Shown piece by piece: positions 9,805 through 23,195 of a stretch of DNA of 64,000 bases. Where the stretch lies: the NCBI GenBank assembly GCA_963978545.1, contig OZ021725.1, positions 12,539,197-12,603,196 on the forward strand, given 5' to 3'. A program made the position numbers and the translations under genes. The DNA comes from Linyphia triangularis (taxonomy: Eukaryota; Arthropoda; Arachnida; Araneae; Linyphiidae). Position 1 is the stretch's first letter. The number at the start of each line of letters is the position of its first letter. The notes below the pieces were generated by a model. That model ran no database searches. It was not told the DNA's origin and was given only the letters and a program-made list of their open reading frames with translations.

Positions 9805-10153
9805 TGTGTGTCTGCTAATGCTTGCCTTTAATTTAGAACCCGTCCTCGGTCGACCGTCGCATAACCATTACGCTTTTATTTGGACGCGAGACACTATCCG
9901 TCTCCTACATATCTTACCTAGCGACGTGTACGTGTTGGTGGACGGGGCGACTTGTTATTTGTACTTGAAGACGGAATCGACCGAAACGTATATTCCTGCC
10001 ATTCAACTGAATAAGAAACAGCAACGAGATATTTTTCATTATCGTTATGTACTGGACTGGATTGAAGACCCTCCCGTCGTCAAGGCCTACTCTCAATCCT
10101 CGGCTTCCAACATTGTGAACATTTTAAACGAACTCAACAAGTCCTTGCCTTGA
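9785..10153 (+). CDS. Small secreted or membrane-anchored protein (122 aa)
   Basis: The N-terminus is a signal peptide or anchor (FFAIVCLLMLAFN, about 4-16, with a plausible cleavage after VLG). A short mixed alpha/beta domain follows. Its first 20 nt overlap the first 20 nt of the PIF-2-like gene on the other strand. Its last 20 nt overlap the end of the convergent gene at 10134-10640. The neighbourhood suggests an envelope protein. No family recognised. Confidence 0.7.
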   Translation: MYWFFAIVCLLMLAFNLEPVLGRPSHNHYAFIWTRDTIRLLHILPSDVYVLVDGATCYLYLKTESTETYIPAIQLNKKQQRDIFHYRYVLDWIEDPPVVKAYSQSSASNIVNILNELNKSLP

Positions 10154-10640
10154 TTTGACGACATTTCTCAAGAAACGTATGATAAGACTTGGGTCCGTAA
10201 ATGTGGAGATCTGGAAAGGTATTGTTTAAATCCCGTATATGATGATCGGCATATTCTACATAGTAATGAAACCCAACGTACTGGATCCCGGTGAGTTGAA
10301 GGTATAGATGAATCATTTCCATACCCTCTCTAGAAGTAGTGTTACTATGTTGAAACTTGACGCGGAAAGGGTAAAGGGGTATGATTGAAATCTCGTGTCG
10401 TTGAGCGAGCCGTATGTTATCAAATGTGACAATGAGGAGTCCGACGGCATGAGGAACGATTTTGGTCAAAAGAGGAGTGCGTATTTCAAATGAAATAAAG
10501 AGAGGCATTTCGCTGTAATATTTCAAGAGTTCTAACCATCGTTCTATAAAATGCTGCAGCAGATCTGGTTTGTTACAGTAGCGCAAGACTCGAAAGTAAA
10601 ATTCCGAGACGTGGGACTTGGCAACTTGTATGTCAAACAT
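10134..10640 (-). CDS. Hypothetical 168-aa protein
   Basis: First ATG at 10640 (MFDIQVAK); longer readings run through the poly-A/T tract and are artefacts. Soluble, with a beta-rich middle (GLLIVTFDNI) and no clear motif. Promoter at 10743-10777, about 105 nt upstream. Confidence 0.65.
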   Translation of the reverse strand: MFDIQVAKSHVSEFYFRVLRYCNKPDLLQHFIERWLELLKYYSEMPLFISFEIRTPLLTKIVPHAVGLLIVTFDNIRLAQRHEISIIPLYPFRVKFQHSNTTSREGMEMIHLYLQLTGIQYVGFHYYVEYADHHIRDLNNTFPDLHIYGPKSYHTFLEKCRQIKARTC

Positions 10641-10742
10641 GGGAAAGCGGACCTTGAGGAAAAAAGGCCTTTGAGTCTGCAATATCCAAAAGTAAGAAGT
10701 AGATGATGGGATAGCTCTGCACGGGTCGGTGTCTGGAGAGGG

Positions 10743-10777
10743 AATGAGGCGGTCACGGGAAATGGGTTGTATATATA
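10743..10777 (-). promoter_or_regulatory. Degenerate core promoter
   Basis: TATA at 10768-10775 and initiator TCATT with +1 near 10745. No DPE match at +28. Confidence 0.5.
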
Positions 10778-10778
10778 C

Positions 10779-10907
<129 letters not shown>

Positions 10908-10938
10908 TGGTATATATAACTTGGGTTCTGAGGTTTGT

Positions 10939-11730
10939 TCAGTCACTGTCAGAAGAGTACGAGTCTGGGACGTAGGTTGGATCTTTTTCGAGTTCCTTTA
11001 ATTCATCAGTGTCTTCCTCGTAGAATCCCATTTCTTCGTCTGAATCTGTATCCAGTAGAGTGGTTTCTTGATTTACTTCCGTGGCATCATTTGAATCAAG
11101 CCGTCCCTCCTCCATCATTGTTTCAACGTCCGTCAAAACCTTTTCCAAAGTATCATTTGCTTGAGTCGAAACATCTGCTGACAAAGTGTTACTTTCAGCC
11201 AGTATTTCTCCGCAAAAGCAACAAAACAGTGGTGAATGTCTAACCAACTGGTCATAACACCCTCTTTTAAAAGTTTTCAGAAACTTGTTCAAATTGCACA
11301 AACTTTCAGCATGGGGAGGGTCTATGAAACATTTGATTTTTTCATCTGTATGTTGAAAGTCGTTGAAAGCGTTGGTGGTCATAATCATAATCTCTGCCGA
11401 CGTGACTTGATTAGTAAGAATCATTCGGGTCGCGTCCCAATCGAAATCTTGTGAGAGAATTTTCAAAAAGTTTTCGGGGGTCTTGTGAGGATTTGACATA
11501 AAACCCAATTCTTTGACATGCTCACCGCGAATTTCAATAGAGTCGCGTCGGTGAAGACATATGGAGATGTTAACTTTTCTACTAGTTTTTGGATCTAGAG
11601 TCACCATTTGAAGAGTCGTGTCGGGAAGATGGACCAAGACATAATGTTTTATAAAATCTATGTAAATGGACGGATGAACGTACACTTTGAAACTGTTTGC
11701 CAAGTATTTCGAGACCAACAATGCACTCAT
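10939..11730 (-). CDS. Hypothetical 263-aa protein with acidic tail
   Basis: Start chosen at ATG 11730 (MSALLVSK); the longer frame is a poly-A/T artefact. The central part has a Cys cluster LFCCFCGEIL that may bind zinc with nearby cysteines. The last ~80 residues are strongly acidic (DTDSDEEMGFYEED) and end in a Ser/Asp repeat. Acidic tails of this kind occur in viral transcription or replication factors. Function unknown. Confidence 0.65.
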   Translation of the reverse strand: MSALLVSKYLANSFKVYVHPSIYIDFIKHYVLVHLPDTTLQMVTLDPKTSRKVNISICLHRRDSIEIRGEHVKELGFMSNPHKTPENFLKILSQDFDWDATRMILTNQVTSAEIMIMTTNAFNDFQHTDEKIKCFIDPPHAESLCNLNKFLKTFKRGCYDQLVRHSPLFCCFCGEILAESNTLSADVSTQANDTLEKVLTDVETMMEEGRLDSNDATEVNQETTLLDTDSDEEMGFYEEDTDELKELEKDPTYVPDSYSSDSD

Positions 11731-11828
11731 GACGTTGAAGGAAGTAGACGGGAAGACGGAGCAAGAGGAGGTGGTTGTTGACTGGGCAGAGGCCGAAGGC
11801 AGAATGGGGCCTATGGACAATTTGGGCT

Positions 11829-11838
11829 CTATATATAC
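11829..11838 (-). promoter_or_regulatory. TATA element of the 263-aa gene
   Basis: TATATATA about 100 nt upstream of ATG 11730. The Inr and DPE of the repeated module are not recognisable here. Confidence 0.45.
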
Positions 11839-11843
11839 TCGTC

Positions 11844-14918
<3,075 letters not shown>

Positions 14919-14973
14919 TCAGGGGGTCAGACACTTTATTCAGCATGGAAAATGTATGAGGGAGGCAGAGAGA

Positions 14974-15445
<472 letters not shown>

Positions 15446-15454
15446 CTCAAAATT

Positions 15455-15560
15455 AAAAATGTTAGTATCAGGTCCCGGCCATCAGGCTCATGGCCTCATA
15501 CATCCATCAGGTCCTGGCCTCAGACATCCATCAGGTCCATTCCTCAGGTTGACCAATCTC
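15455..15560. repeat. Short tandem repeat (catcaggtcctggcctca)
   Basis: Three to four degenerate copies of a ~25-bp unit around ccatcaggtcctggcctcagacat, in the 3' untranslated region of the zinc-ribbon gene. A related unit is at 28785-28855. Confidence 0.6.
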
Positions 15561-15571
15561 CTAGAAGCCTA

Positions 15572-15793
15572 TTACTTGCAGTCTTGCGTCTCTTCATCGC
15601 ATACTTCAATGCCCCGGTTCTTATCAATCGGATTCTTTTTCAGAAAGGTACTCTTTCGAGTCTGGCAAATTTCACATTGTCCTTGGAGCATGGGTTGCTG
15701 AGATTTAGACAGTGTGTGTACCAAATTTGTCGTCAACGTTGACTTTCGACACTTTGGACAATAGACCATATGGGTTTCCTTGCAGTCAGACAT
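15572..15793 (-). CDS. Small zinc-ribbon protein (DUF5679-like)
   Basis: 73 aa with CPKC near 12-15 and CEIC near 40-43, separated by a basic loop, followed by KSTFLKK. The pattern of CxxC, ~24 residues, GxCxxC and a basic end matches the small zinc-ribbon family I know as DUF5679 and similar viral proteins. ATG 15793 lies immediately after the stop of the 54-aa frame, so the two are translated from one message. Likely a nucleic-acid or protein adaptor; function not known. Confidence 0.6.
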   Translation of the reverse strand: MSDCKETHMVYCPKCRKSTLTTNLVHTLSKSQQPMLQGQCEICQTRKSTFLKKNPIDKNRGIEVCDEETQDCK

Positions 15794-15794
15794 C

Positions 15795-15959
15795 CTACTT
15801 GATTTCTTCAGTTTCTATTTCTTCATTTCCCAGTTCTTCTTCTGGCCTTTTCAATGGCTCGTTTGCCACGAGTGGCTCAGCCGGCAAATCTGACCGAGCC
15901 AGCGGTTCTTCCGTCATCAGCTGTGCATTTTCTAACGGGGTAGTTTCTACAGATTCCAT
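15795..15959 (-). CDS. Acidic 54-aa protein
   Basis: ATG 15959, stop at 15795, one base before the ATG of the zinc-ribbon gene. The sequence is rich in Glu and Pro (KRPEEELGNEEIETEEIK at the end) and likely disordered. It begins 27 bp from the divergent transposase ATG, so its promoter must lie in or beyond the transposase frame. Confidence 0.5.
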   Translation of the reverse strand: MESVETTPLENAQLMTEEPLARSDLPAEPLVANEPLKRPEEELGNEEIETEEIK

Positions 15960-15986
15960 CTCCTTGTTTACCCTAAAAAATCAAGC

Positions 15987-16994
15987 ATGGAGTACCGACG
16001 AGAAATTGTGCGTTTGTCGGACGATCGAGGTTTGACGGAGCGAGACATTGCTCGCAGGCTAGACATTTCTCCAGCCACAGTTCATTATTGGTTGGCACGC
16101 CGAGGCCGAGCAGCAGAGACCAAATCAGGTAGACCCCGCGTCACACCATCCAATGTCGATCAAGAGTTGTATGCCGCTTCTCTTCTGGACCCCTTTAAAT
16201 CTGCGGTCGATTTACGTCGCGAGTTTACGCTCGCGTGTCATGTCGATACCGTGCGCAACCGTCTCAAAGAAAAAGGTCTCAAGTCACGCACTCCGGCTCG
16301 TAAACCCTTTTTGAGACCCATGCATCGTCAGCTGAGACATACTTTTGCCTTTACGCATTTGCATTGGTCGACGGAGGCGTGGCATCGAGTGGTATTCTCG
16401 GACGAAAAGATTTTTCGAGCTTCTAGTCGAGGTGCTTTGCGCGTCTATCGACCCGTCAAAGGCAGCGACCGTTATGACGAGCAATATCTCGTGCCGTCAA
16501 CCAATCCTTCCGATACAGGTCAACCGAGGTTTACAATTTGTGTGTGGATGGCATTTGGAGGTCGGGGACAAGTGCGTGAGTTGCATCGCATCGAACAGCG
16601 CACGCTAAATGCCGATTATTACACCACGCGCGTCCTACCCTCCATTCAAGAAACCCTGACCGAGCACGATTTGATTTTTATGCAAGATTTGTCGTCTATT
16701 CACACGAGTAGATTAACCAATCGTTGGTTGCATGAACAAAACATTAACGTGTTATGGGACTGGCCACCCAAAGGGCCGGACATGAATCCCGTGGAAAATG
16801 TGTGGGCCGTGTTGGTGCGACGCATCGAGGAGAGAACCAGAGGAACGGGACCTGTGAATAGAGACCAACTTTGGGAAAATGTCCAGTATGCTTTCGACTC
16901 GTTGGAGGATAGTTATTTCGATCATTTAATCGATTCCATGTTCCGCCGAGTTCAAACCGTCACTTTGAAACATGGCGGTTGGACGAAATATTGA
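15987..16994 (+). CDS. Tc1/mariner-family transposase
   Basis: 335 aa, intact. The N-terminal helix-turn-helix half (LTERDIARRLDISPATVHYW, about 12-31) and the second DNA-binding domain are followed by the DDE catalytic domain: D in VVFSDEKIF, D in FMQDLSS, and E in PDMNPVENVW. The spacing of the last two is 35 residues, against 34 in classical Tc1 (DD34E). The usual QHDNAPxH is replaced by MQDLSSIH. I see no terminal inverted repeats or TA duplication, so it may be immobile or captured. Its 3' end overlaps the convergent 134-aa gene by 69 nt. Confidence 0.93.
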   Translation: MEYRREIVRLSDDRGLTERDIARRLDISPATVHYWLARRGRAAETKSGRPRVTPSNVDQELYAASLLDPFKSAVDLRREFTLACHVDTVRNRLKEKGLKSRTPARKPFLRPMHRQLRHTFAFTHLHWSTEAWHRVVFSDEKIFRASSRGALRVYRPVKGSDRYDEQYLVPSTNPSDTGQPRFTICVWMAFGGRGQVRELHRIEQRTLNADYYTTRVLPSIQETLTEHDLIFMQDLSSIHTSRLTNRWLHEQNINVLWDWPPKGPDMNPVENVWAVLVRRIEERTRGTGPVNRDQLWENVQYAFDSLEDSYFDHLIDSMFRRVQTVTLKHGGWTKY

Positions 16995-17330
16995 AAAAGT
17001 ATCGAGATGATATTCAAAAAGAACGACATTGTCGTCCGTCTCTTCAACGTATTTCAACTTGCATGGATTTTTATGTTGAAATTTTAAACACATGGGTTTC
17101 AGTTGGGACCAGATGAGTATATGTATAAAATAGAGATCTTGATCGGGTTCGTAGTCTACTTGTTCAATATCTGGTATAATAGAACGTAAAATCTCGACTC
17201 CCTCCCTACCTTTGAGAACAATGGTGTCTGTCTCGAAGAGGTCTAGAATGAGTTGATATTGTTCGTGTGTGATGGTTTCACATCCTAGCGCAAAGTCGAG
17301 CGTTTCTTTGTCAAAGCGGCTGTAATACAT
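16926..17330 (-). CDS. Hypothetical 134-aa protein
   Basis: ATG 17330. The last ~22 codons run antisense through the transposase 3' end, so the original C-terminus may have been replaced when the transposase arrived. No motif; acidic, soluble. The upstream promoter at 17433-17496 is canonical. Confidence 0.6.
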   Translation of the reverse strand: MYYSRFDKETLDFALGCETITHEQYQLILDLFETDTIVLKGREGVEILRSIIPDIEQVDYEPDQDLYFIHILIWSQLKPMCLKFQHKNPCKLKYVEETDDNVVLFEYHLDTFSIFRPTAMFQSDGLNSAEHGID

Positions 17331-17432
17331 ACTTTATAACCCAGAGTTTGAGTCAATGATGACCCCCGAGAAAGGTACAAGGAGGGTTGTGTTGTTCCTA
17401 TGCTAAGAAAAAATTGGGAGCAGATTGAGGAA

Positions 17433-17623
<191 letters not shown>

Positions 17624-17629
17624 GTATAG

Positions 17630-17945
17630 ATTATTGTGGTTTTTTGACCACAGACTTTTTTCATTTTTACAAAGACCTTCAGCGCCAGAATTTTTTTCTT
17701 CTCAACTCTTAATTTTTTCTTCCCAACTCTTACATTTTTTCTCCACGTCTCGAAATTATATTTTCTAGGGTGGGTCAAAACGTTTTTTTTTTTACTTTAC
17801 TTTGGCATTATTAGGGTCTCAACTTTTCATTACATTTTTACATCCCGTACGCCTTTTTGAAACAGGCTTCGAAACAACAAGGTTCTCTCGAGGCCTGTTT
17901 CAAATCATTGTTTGACCCTCTTGATTAAGCTCAAAGTTACCAAGT
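17630..17945. repeat. Spacer repeat copy 3
   Basis: As 7670-7960. The terminal poly(A) signal is changed to AATCAA on the minus strand. Confidence 0.8.
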
Positions 17946-17959
17946 CTTTACATCCCTGC

Positions 17960-18766
17960 TTACGAGCATCCCTCAACCCCTCTTTCCTTCTCATCCAATT
18001 CTTCCACCTTGTTTGCTTGTAAACGCTTATTGCACAAATTCAACAACAGTTCCTTCCCCACTCCTTGCCATTCGCGAAACACATTCACGTACGAGAATCC
18101 CAATGCATCCAGCATAGCATCGTCTACTTTACGCACGTCCTTGTAATAATTTGCATTGCGGTGCAAAAATCCCTCCACGCACAGTTGTGCCCGATTCGTT
18201 TGAGATGCAATCTCGTCGTTCATCAGAACGTGTTTCAAATCCTGTTTGTATAGTTTTAACAATGCCAGGAATACGACACAAGCCGAATCGGTACCCGTTA
18301 AACTCGACACCTCTGGATTCACGTCGATCCAATCGTACATGGAGCGCACTGCTTTAGCGTGGTTGTTATATTCCTGGCGTCGACTTGCAGGATTCCATAT
18401 TCCCGAGACATATTGCTTTAAATCTTTGGCTTCTAATCCGTCAAATCCATCGACGGCTAGCAAACGATACACTTGTCGATGCTTGACATCCTTTCCGTTG
18501 GACAACGTGTTGTGTCGCAACCACTGACCCAGCAATCGTAAACACTCTCCTTCGTCGCGTGGCAAATCTCGGGGTCTTTTTTTCTTGGCGCTCGTCAACA
18601 GCAATTGAACGAGATTTTCTCGTACTGAGACGTCATGATAATCGTCCAGCACGCGGGGCATATCTAACCAACAAGCCACGTCGCAGAGCACTTGGCGTCG
18701 ACATTGACCCCACGTTGGGTTTTCGCGACTGGTGGCCAGTCTATGAGCCACCAGTCTCTGCAGCAT
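17960..18766 (-). CDS. AVDG-family protein A (268 aa)
   Basis: Start at ATG 18766 (MLQRLVAHRLATS); the frame is open further upstream, but that part is the shadow of the 141-aa gene. It contains VYRLLAVDGFDG near 100, followed by a helical segment with Y and Asp-Trp. The same block occurs in 21465-22265 and 40155-40967. It overlaps the preceding gene by 26 nt, exactly as in the 40-kb cassette. Predicted all-helical and soluble, with Lys-rich patches. Not a family I recognise; nuclear or structural roles are both possible. Confidence 0.7.
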   Translation of the reverse strand: MLQRLVAHRLATSRENPTWGQCRRQVLCDVACWLDMPRVLDDYHDVSVRENLVQLLLTSAKKKRPRDLPRDEGECLRLLGQWLRHNTLSNGKDVKHRQVYRLLAVDGFDGLEAKDLKQYVSGIWNPASRRQEYNNHAKAVRSMYDWIDVNPEVSSLTGTDSACVVFLALLKLYKQDLKHVLMNDEIASQTNRAQLCVEGFLHRNANYYKDVRKVDDAMLDALGFSYVNVFREWQGVGKELLLNLCNKRLQANKVEELDEKERGVEGCS

Positions 18767-19166
18767 GCAAGAGGTCGGTAAAGGTGTCTGACGTGATGCA
18801 CTTGTAGTGTTTAATGCATTTGGTGTAGGCTTTGGGACAGACGATGACGATATTCTCAACGTCTTTATAGTGGGTTTGTAAAAGATTGTTGACGATCCGT
18901 TGCGAAACTTTGAGAGACGTGGGACCGAGCTGTTTGACTTCGCCTTTAGTGAAGAGAGTGGCATACTCGACGCGTACTTTATTCTCTTTAAATTTGGAAA
19001 TGATCCAGTTGATGGGTTTTTTAGTAATGCGAAGGGCAAACTTGAGATCCTTTTCAACGTTAAAGCCAAACGTGTTGGTCAGTAAGACAATGTAGCGACA
19101 CTGGTCAACGTGGATGCGTTGATTGAGACGTTGTGCTCCTTGCCACTGGGGAAACCGAGCGTCCAT
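18741..19166 (-). CDS. Hypothetical 141-aa protein, partner of AVDG A
   Basis: ATG 19166; the frame extends to 19175 with TTG only. It contains SLKVSQRIVNNLL and a Cys-containing C-terminal stretch KCIKHYKC. These resemble the corresponding segments upstream of the 40-kb AVDG gene (LKYQQTRIVKELV and CKKYMC), weakly but in the same order. Divergent from 19177 with 10 bp between start codons. Confidence 0.6.
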   Translation of the reverse strand: MDARFPQWQGAQRLNQRIHVDQCRYIVLLTNTFGFNVEKDLKFALRITKKPINWIISKFKENKVRVEYATLFTKGEVKQLGPTSLKVSQRIVNNLLQTHYKDVENIVIVCPKAYTKCIKHYKCITSDTFTDLLHAAETGGS

Positions 19167-19176
19167 AAAAGACAAG

Positions 19177-19545
19177 ATGGATCGAAAGACGAGAGCGTTT
19201 ACTTCAAAACAGCTTCAAGAAATTCGAAAACAAGTTGTAGAGTATAAAAATACAGACGAACTGTCCCTCTTGGTTTACTTGTTGCTGGAGACTCGGTTGA
19301 AGGTGACGGACCTCTTGGGTTGGTTTAATAGAGATCCAGGAAGACGCAGAGACTATCTAAAGACCCAACCACAGTACCTTGAAGATTATACCAACGTCCC
19401 CGTATTATTTCCCAAGACGCACCACGCCTATTTGATTCAATGGAAAAAAGCTTGCAAATCTTGGCTTGGAAAGGAGGGATGTACATTTGAGATGTTGAAA
19501 CGCAAACCGGAAGACGAGACGCCCGATTCTCTAGTAATAAATTGA
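19177..19545 (+). CDS. Possible truncated tyrosine-recombinase (VLF-1/integrase-like) protein
   Basis: 122 aa. LSLLVYLLLETRLKVTDLLGW near 29-49 resembles box I of tyrosine recombinases (hydrophobic helix, then TxLR-V-(S/T)-(E/D)-L). The box II HxxR and the catalytic Tyr are absent before the stop, so it would be inactive or only part of a larger protein. VLF-1 of baculoviruses is of this family. The match is short; an unrelated helical protein is possible. Confidence 0.35.
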   Translation: MDRKTRAFTSKQLQEIRKQVVEYKNTDELSLLVYLLLETRLKVTDLLGWFNRDPGRRRDYLKTQPQYLEDYTNVPVLFPKTHHAYLIQWKKACKSWLGKEGCTFEMLKRKPEDETPDSLVIN

Positions 19546-19820
<275 letters not shown>

Positions 19821-19918
19821 TTATACATTGCTATTTTGAAAATTTGCGAGCTACCACAGAAATCTTTTGCAATTTTGGATATGTTATATTACTAGTCTCA
19901 GTTTTTTTCAAACCCTCT

Positions 19919-21040
19919 TTATTCTCTTACCTTTTGCTTCAATTTCTTTTGTACACTACCAGAAGGTTCGTTCGAGACATGATCCGTCTCCACCATTCCC
20001 TCTACTTGAGGTAAAAGAGCAAACCCTGATCCAGTTCCTTCATTAAACTGCTGTCCAAAAAATATTTTGTCGGCAGACGTTGTTACATCATACCGTGTTG
20101 CCCGTTCAGGACCCGTGCACAAGCGAGCATAGTTTTTCTTGGGAGCTTCAAAGCTCAACACTTCGATGGGTGACCTCTCTTGATTCTTGGCCAATCCTTC
20201 TCGCGTCAACGGTAGAGCTTGTCCGCTCCGACACTGGTATTTGCACACCGCCAACACATCTTTTTCGTAAACAGAGTTGACGTTGGTAAAGAGTTGTCGA
20301 CGCAGTAGCTGAACCATATTGAAAAAATGACAGACTATACCACATTGTTTCAACAAGTTTCGAATGTCGCTGAACGCAACGACTTTTCTCATGTCTAAGC
20401 GTTGTAGTAATTCCGTCAGCTGAGCAGCAGACTGATACAAGATTCGAAGTCCCCTCTGGTCTTGGACCAACACGTATTGAAACGTATTGACGTACACGTG
20501 TTGCCCTTGTTTATTCTCTGCTTTGTTAAAATCCCCTCCACGACGCAAATAACCAGCTTCGGGAAGTCGTTCCCACAATTCTTTGAGGTCGTATTCTTTC
20601 ACAAAAACGGTGGAGTACTCATGGCGCATGGCAAGTTCAAACACTTGCGATTGTGTGGTGAATATATTGAGCTCGTACAGTAGTTCCTTGCTGACGTTAT
20701 AAGACGAGGGTCCATCGTGGAGGGAGGAGCGTAAATGTTTACTGTCTAGCGTTCCTTGGGTATCGGACCGAGTGATACGACACGTCAGTTGGATTCCGTA
20801 AGCGTCTCCTGGTTGAGGAAAATTTTTTCGGATGGCTTTGACAAATTCCAAGCAAAAAATGGGAATGTTTTCCGAGTACTCGTTAAAGACGTTCAAATCG
20901 GAAACGGAATGTTCCAAGTGCTCTTGAAAGAATAAAATGATGGATTTGAGAGAATGAGGACGAATCAGGTCAAGAATTTTCTGATGAATGTCGGGACGAT
21001 GGTATTGAACATATGAAAATAAAGTGTTTGCCGCGTGCAT
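19919..21040 (-). CDS. RNA polymerase RPB1/beta-prime C-terminal-like subunit
   Basis: 373 aa. The last ~130 residues follow the order of the conserved C-terminal region of the largest RNA polymerase subunit: a helix with an invariant-looking Cys and Arg (VLAVCKYQCRSG), LPLTREGLAKNQ matching the TRxGL block, a spaced SFE, and the final GQQFNEGTGSG block resembling GQxxPxGTG. The catalytic NADFDGD region is absent, so this is only the C-terminal part of a split subunit; the rest must be encoded elsewhere. In this virus class the late RNA polymerase is built from small pieces (LEF-8, LEF-9, P47, LEF-4), which fits. It would work with the beta subunit at 44765-61202. Confidence 0.75.
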   Translation of the reverse strand: MHAANTLFSYVQYHRPDIHQKILDLIRPHSLKSIILFFQEHLEHSVSDLNVFNEYSENIPIFCLEFVKAIRKNFPQPGDAYGIQLTCRITRSDTQGTLDSKHLRSSLHDGPSSYNVSKELLYELNIFTTQSQVFELAMRHEYSTVFVKEYDLKELWERLPEAGYLRRGGDFNKAENKQGQHVYVNTFQYVLVQDQRGLRILYQSAAQLTELLQRLDMRKVVAFSDIRNLLKQCGIVCHFFNMVQLLRRQLFTNVNSVYEKDVLAVCKYQCRSGQALPLTREGLAKNQERSPIEVLSFEAPKKNYARLCTGPERATRYDVTTSADKIFFGQQFNEGTGSGFALLPQVEGMVETDHVSNEPSGSVQKKLKQKVRE

Positions 21041-21136
21041 TGATAAAAGTTGGAAAAAATACCCTTAATGATTAAATTCAGAAAGTACAACCCTCATGTA
21101 TCAGGTATTGATTTGTCAGGAAGGAGCAAGTAGGGA

Positions 21137-21415
<279 letters not shown>

Positions 21416-21464
21416 CCAAGTTTACAATTCTACAAGTTTTACATGTTTCACGTTAATGGAACTT

Positions 21465-22265
21465 TTATTCACAAACTACTATCACATCCACAGTCTTCTC
21501 TTCGTCGCCATGTGTTGTTGTTTCATCTACAGGCTCCTTCCTCTTTTTCACACGTTTGATTTTCTTTGCATCTTCTACTTGCTGCATCTTCCATTCCCTC
21601 ACTTCCTTTATTCGCGGTACCATTTTAATATATAAATCTACACACGAATTAATCTCTCCCTTTACATCTCTGGCCGTTGTTTGTTTATCCAAAATTCTCT
21701 CGAAAGCAATTTCGACAACTTCCTTCACCAATTCGGGTGTGTCCACGTAATCGTACAACATGCGAGTAGCCCGTGCATGGTCTTGTTTCATTTCGTCATT
21801 TTTAAAGCTGTCTACGTATAGTTTAGGATCCGATCCCAGAAATCCATCCACTGCAAACAATTTCCACACTGGTTTCATGTCGGTGGGTTTTAATTTCATC
21901 AAATATCCAGCCAGTTTCAACAAGTCGGTGGGTCTAACGTAATCATGACCCAGCAATCGTTCCAACGTTTGAGTTTCGTCGAGAGTAGTGTTGCGCTTCC
22001 GTTCCTCCCACAAAGCCATAATCTGGTTGTGATTATCTACATCCAAGAGACAGGGTCTGTTTACGGTTTCTACGACATTGGACCAAGAGAGGTGAAAATT
22101 GGACGCTAAGCGTTTGAGGATTCTTAATATGATGGTTTCTTGGGTTAGGTAATAGTTCTCGAGATGATTCAATTCTTGGAGGATGAGATGGTCCATTAAA
22201 TCCTTTTCTGGTTGATCCGTAAAGGTTTGAGCCTCTGGAGAAGTCGATGTAGAAGGAGTGTCCAT
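21465..22265 (-). CDS. AVDG-family protein B (266 aa)
   Basis: ATG 22265. VWKLFAVDGFLG near 132-143, followed by Y-x-x-x-F and then ARATRMLYDYVD, parallel to protein A. The C-terminus is basic then acidic (KKIKRVKKRKEP), a probable nuclear localisation signal. The stop codon lies within GAATAAA, so the poly(A) signal overlaps the end of the gene. Unlike A and C it has no upstream partner gene. Function unknown. Confidence 0.72.
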   Translation of the reverse strand: MDTPSTSTSPEAQTFTDQPEKDLMDHLILQELNHLENYYLTQETIILRILKRLASNFHLSWSNVVETVNRPCLLDVDNHNQIMALWEERKRNTTLDETQTLERLLGHDYVRPTDLLKLAGYLMKLKPTDMKPVWKLFAVDGFLGSDPKLYVDSFKNDEMKQDHARATRMLYDYVDTPELVKEVVEIAFERILDKQTTARDVKGEINSCVDLYIKMVPRIKEVREWKMQQVEDAKKIKRVKKRKEPVDETTTHGDEEKTVDVIVVCE

Positions 22266-22383
22266 GGTTCTTGATTAAACCAAGAAATGAAAAAGCCTGT
22301 AAGGAAGGTGTTTACCGCAGTGACTTGAACAGTCCCCGTATAAAAGGCAAGTTGAACCGGTAGTAAGAGAGAGCAGCTAGAGA

Positions 22384-22449
22384 GGTCTGTTCACGTCAAG
22401 GGCTGATGGCAGAATGAGGACCCTCCATGATATGGGTCGTATATATACC
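22384..22449 (-). promoter_or_regulatory. Core promoter for AVDG B
   Basis: TATA at 22440-22448, TCATT with +1 at 22415, DPE AGACC at 22388-22384. Confidence 0.75.
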
Positions 22450-22454
22450 TAGTG

Positions 22455-22561
<107 letters not shown>

Positions 22562-22574
22562 AATATTATCATCG

Positions 22575-22870
22575 TTTCCACCTCAGATTTTGTTTCATTT
22601 TTACAAAGACCTCCAGCGCCAGAATATTTTTTCTTCACAACTCTTACATTTTTTTCTTCACGTCTCTAGAATTTTTTCTTCACGTCTCAAAATTATATTT
22701 TTCTAGGGTGGGTCAAAACGTTCAGCGTAAACCTTGTCGTGTGACGTCGTAGCATATCCACTGCTTATGACGCATAACCATCCATTGCGTCTCTGTGAAG
22801 AGGTGTAAGATGGACACGAAGCAGCTTTGACTCCTATTTCAAACCCTTGTTGGTCCCTCTTTATTTTCCC
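22575..22870. repeat. Spacer repeat copy 4
   Basis: As 7670-7960. It ends with ccctctttattttccc. A second, shorter piece of the same end is at 22870-22975. Confidence 0.8.
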
Positions 22871-23034
22871 TATACTATATCTCTCTGATGAGTTGAAAAA
22901 TATCCACAAAGTAGCTTCAAGAGGTAATCTTTATCCCTTTTTCAAACCCTATTGAATCTTCTTTATTATTCCGTCTCTTGATTACCATCAGTCTGAGATT
23001 TTTTCCCAAAGTCCCGTAACCAGTACCAAGAGAA

Positions 23035-23097
23035 CAGTGAACAGAGACCGTGTCTGACCATCGACTGAGCAAACCTCAGGAATTGGATTATATATAC
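23035..23097 (-). promoter_or_regulatory. Orphan promoter without A/T palindrome
   Basis: TATATA at 23088-23096 and TCAGTC with +1 at 23066. The DPE is not conserved. It fires into noncoding repeat with two AATAAA signals; no gene follows. Confidence 0.5.
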
Positions 23098-23195
23098 TTG
23101 AAATAATTTTCAGAATAAAATACAAACATATCCTGATACATAGTTATTTATTCTCATTTACAAGTAATACAATATAGTCTGACAATTACAATATT

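Noticed and set aside
17960..19069. 369-codon version of AVDG protein A
   Set aside because: The extra ~100 codons lie in the shadow of the 141-aa gene. ATG 18766 gives the same 26-nt overlap as the 40-kb cassette.
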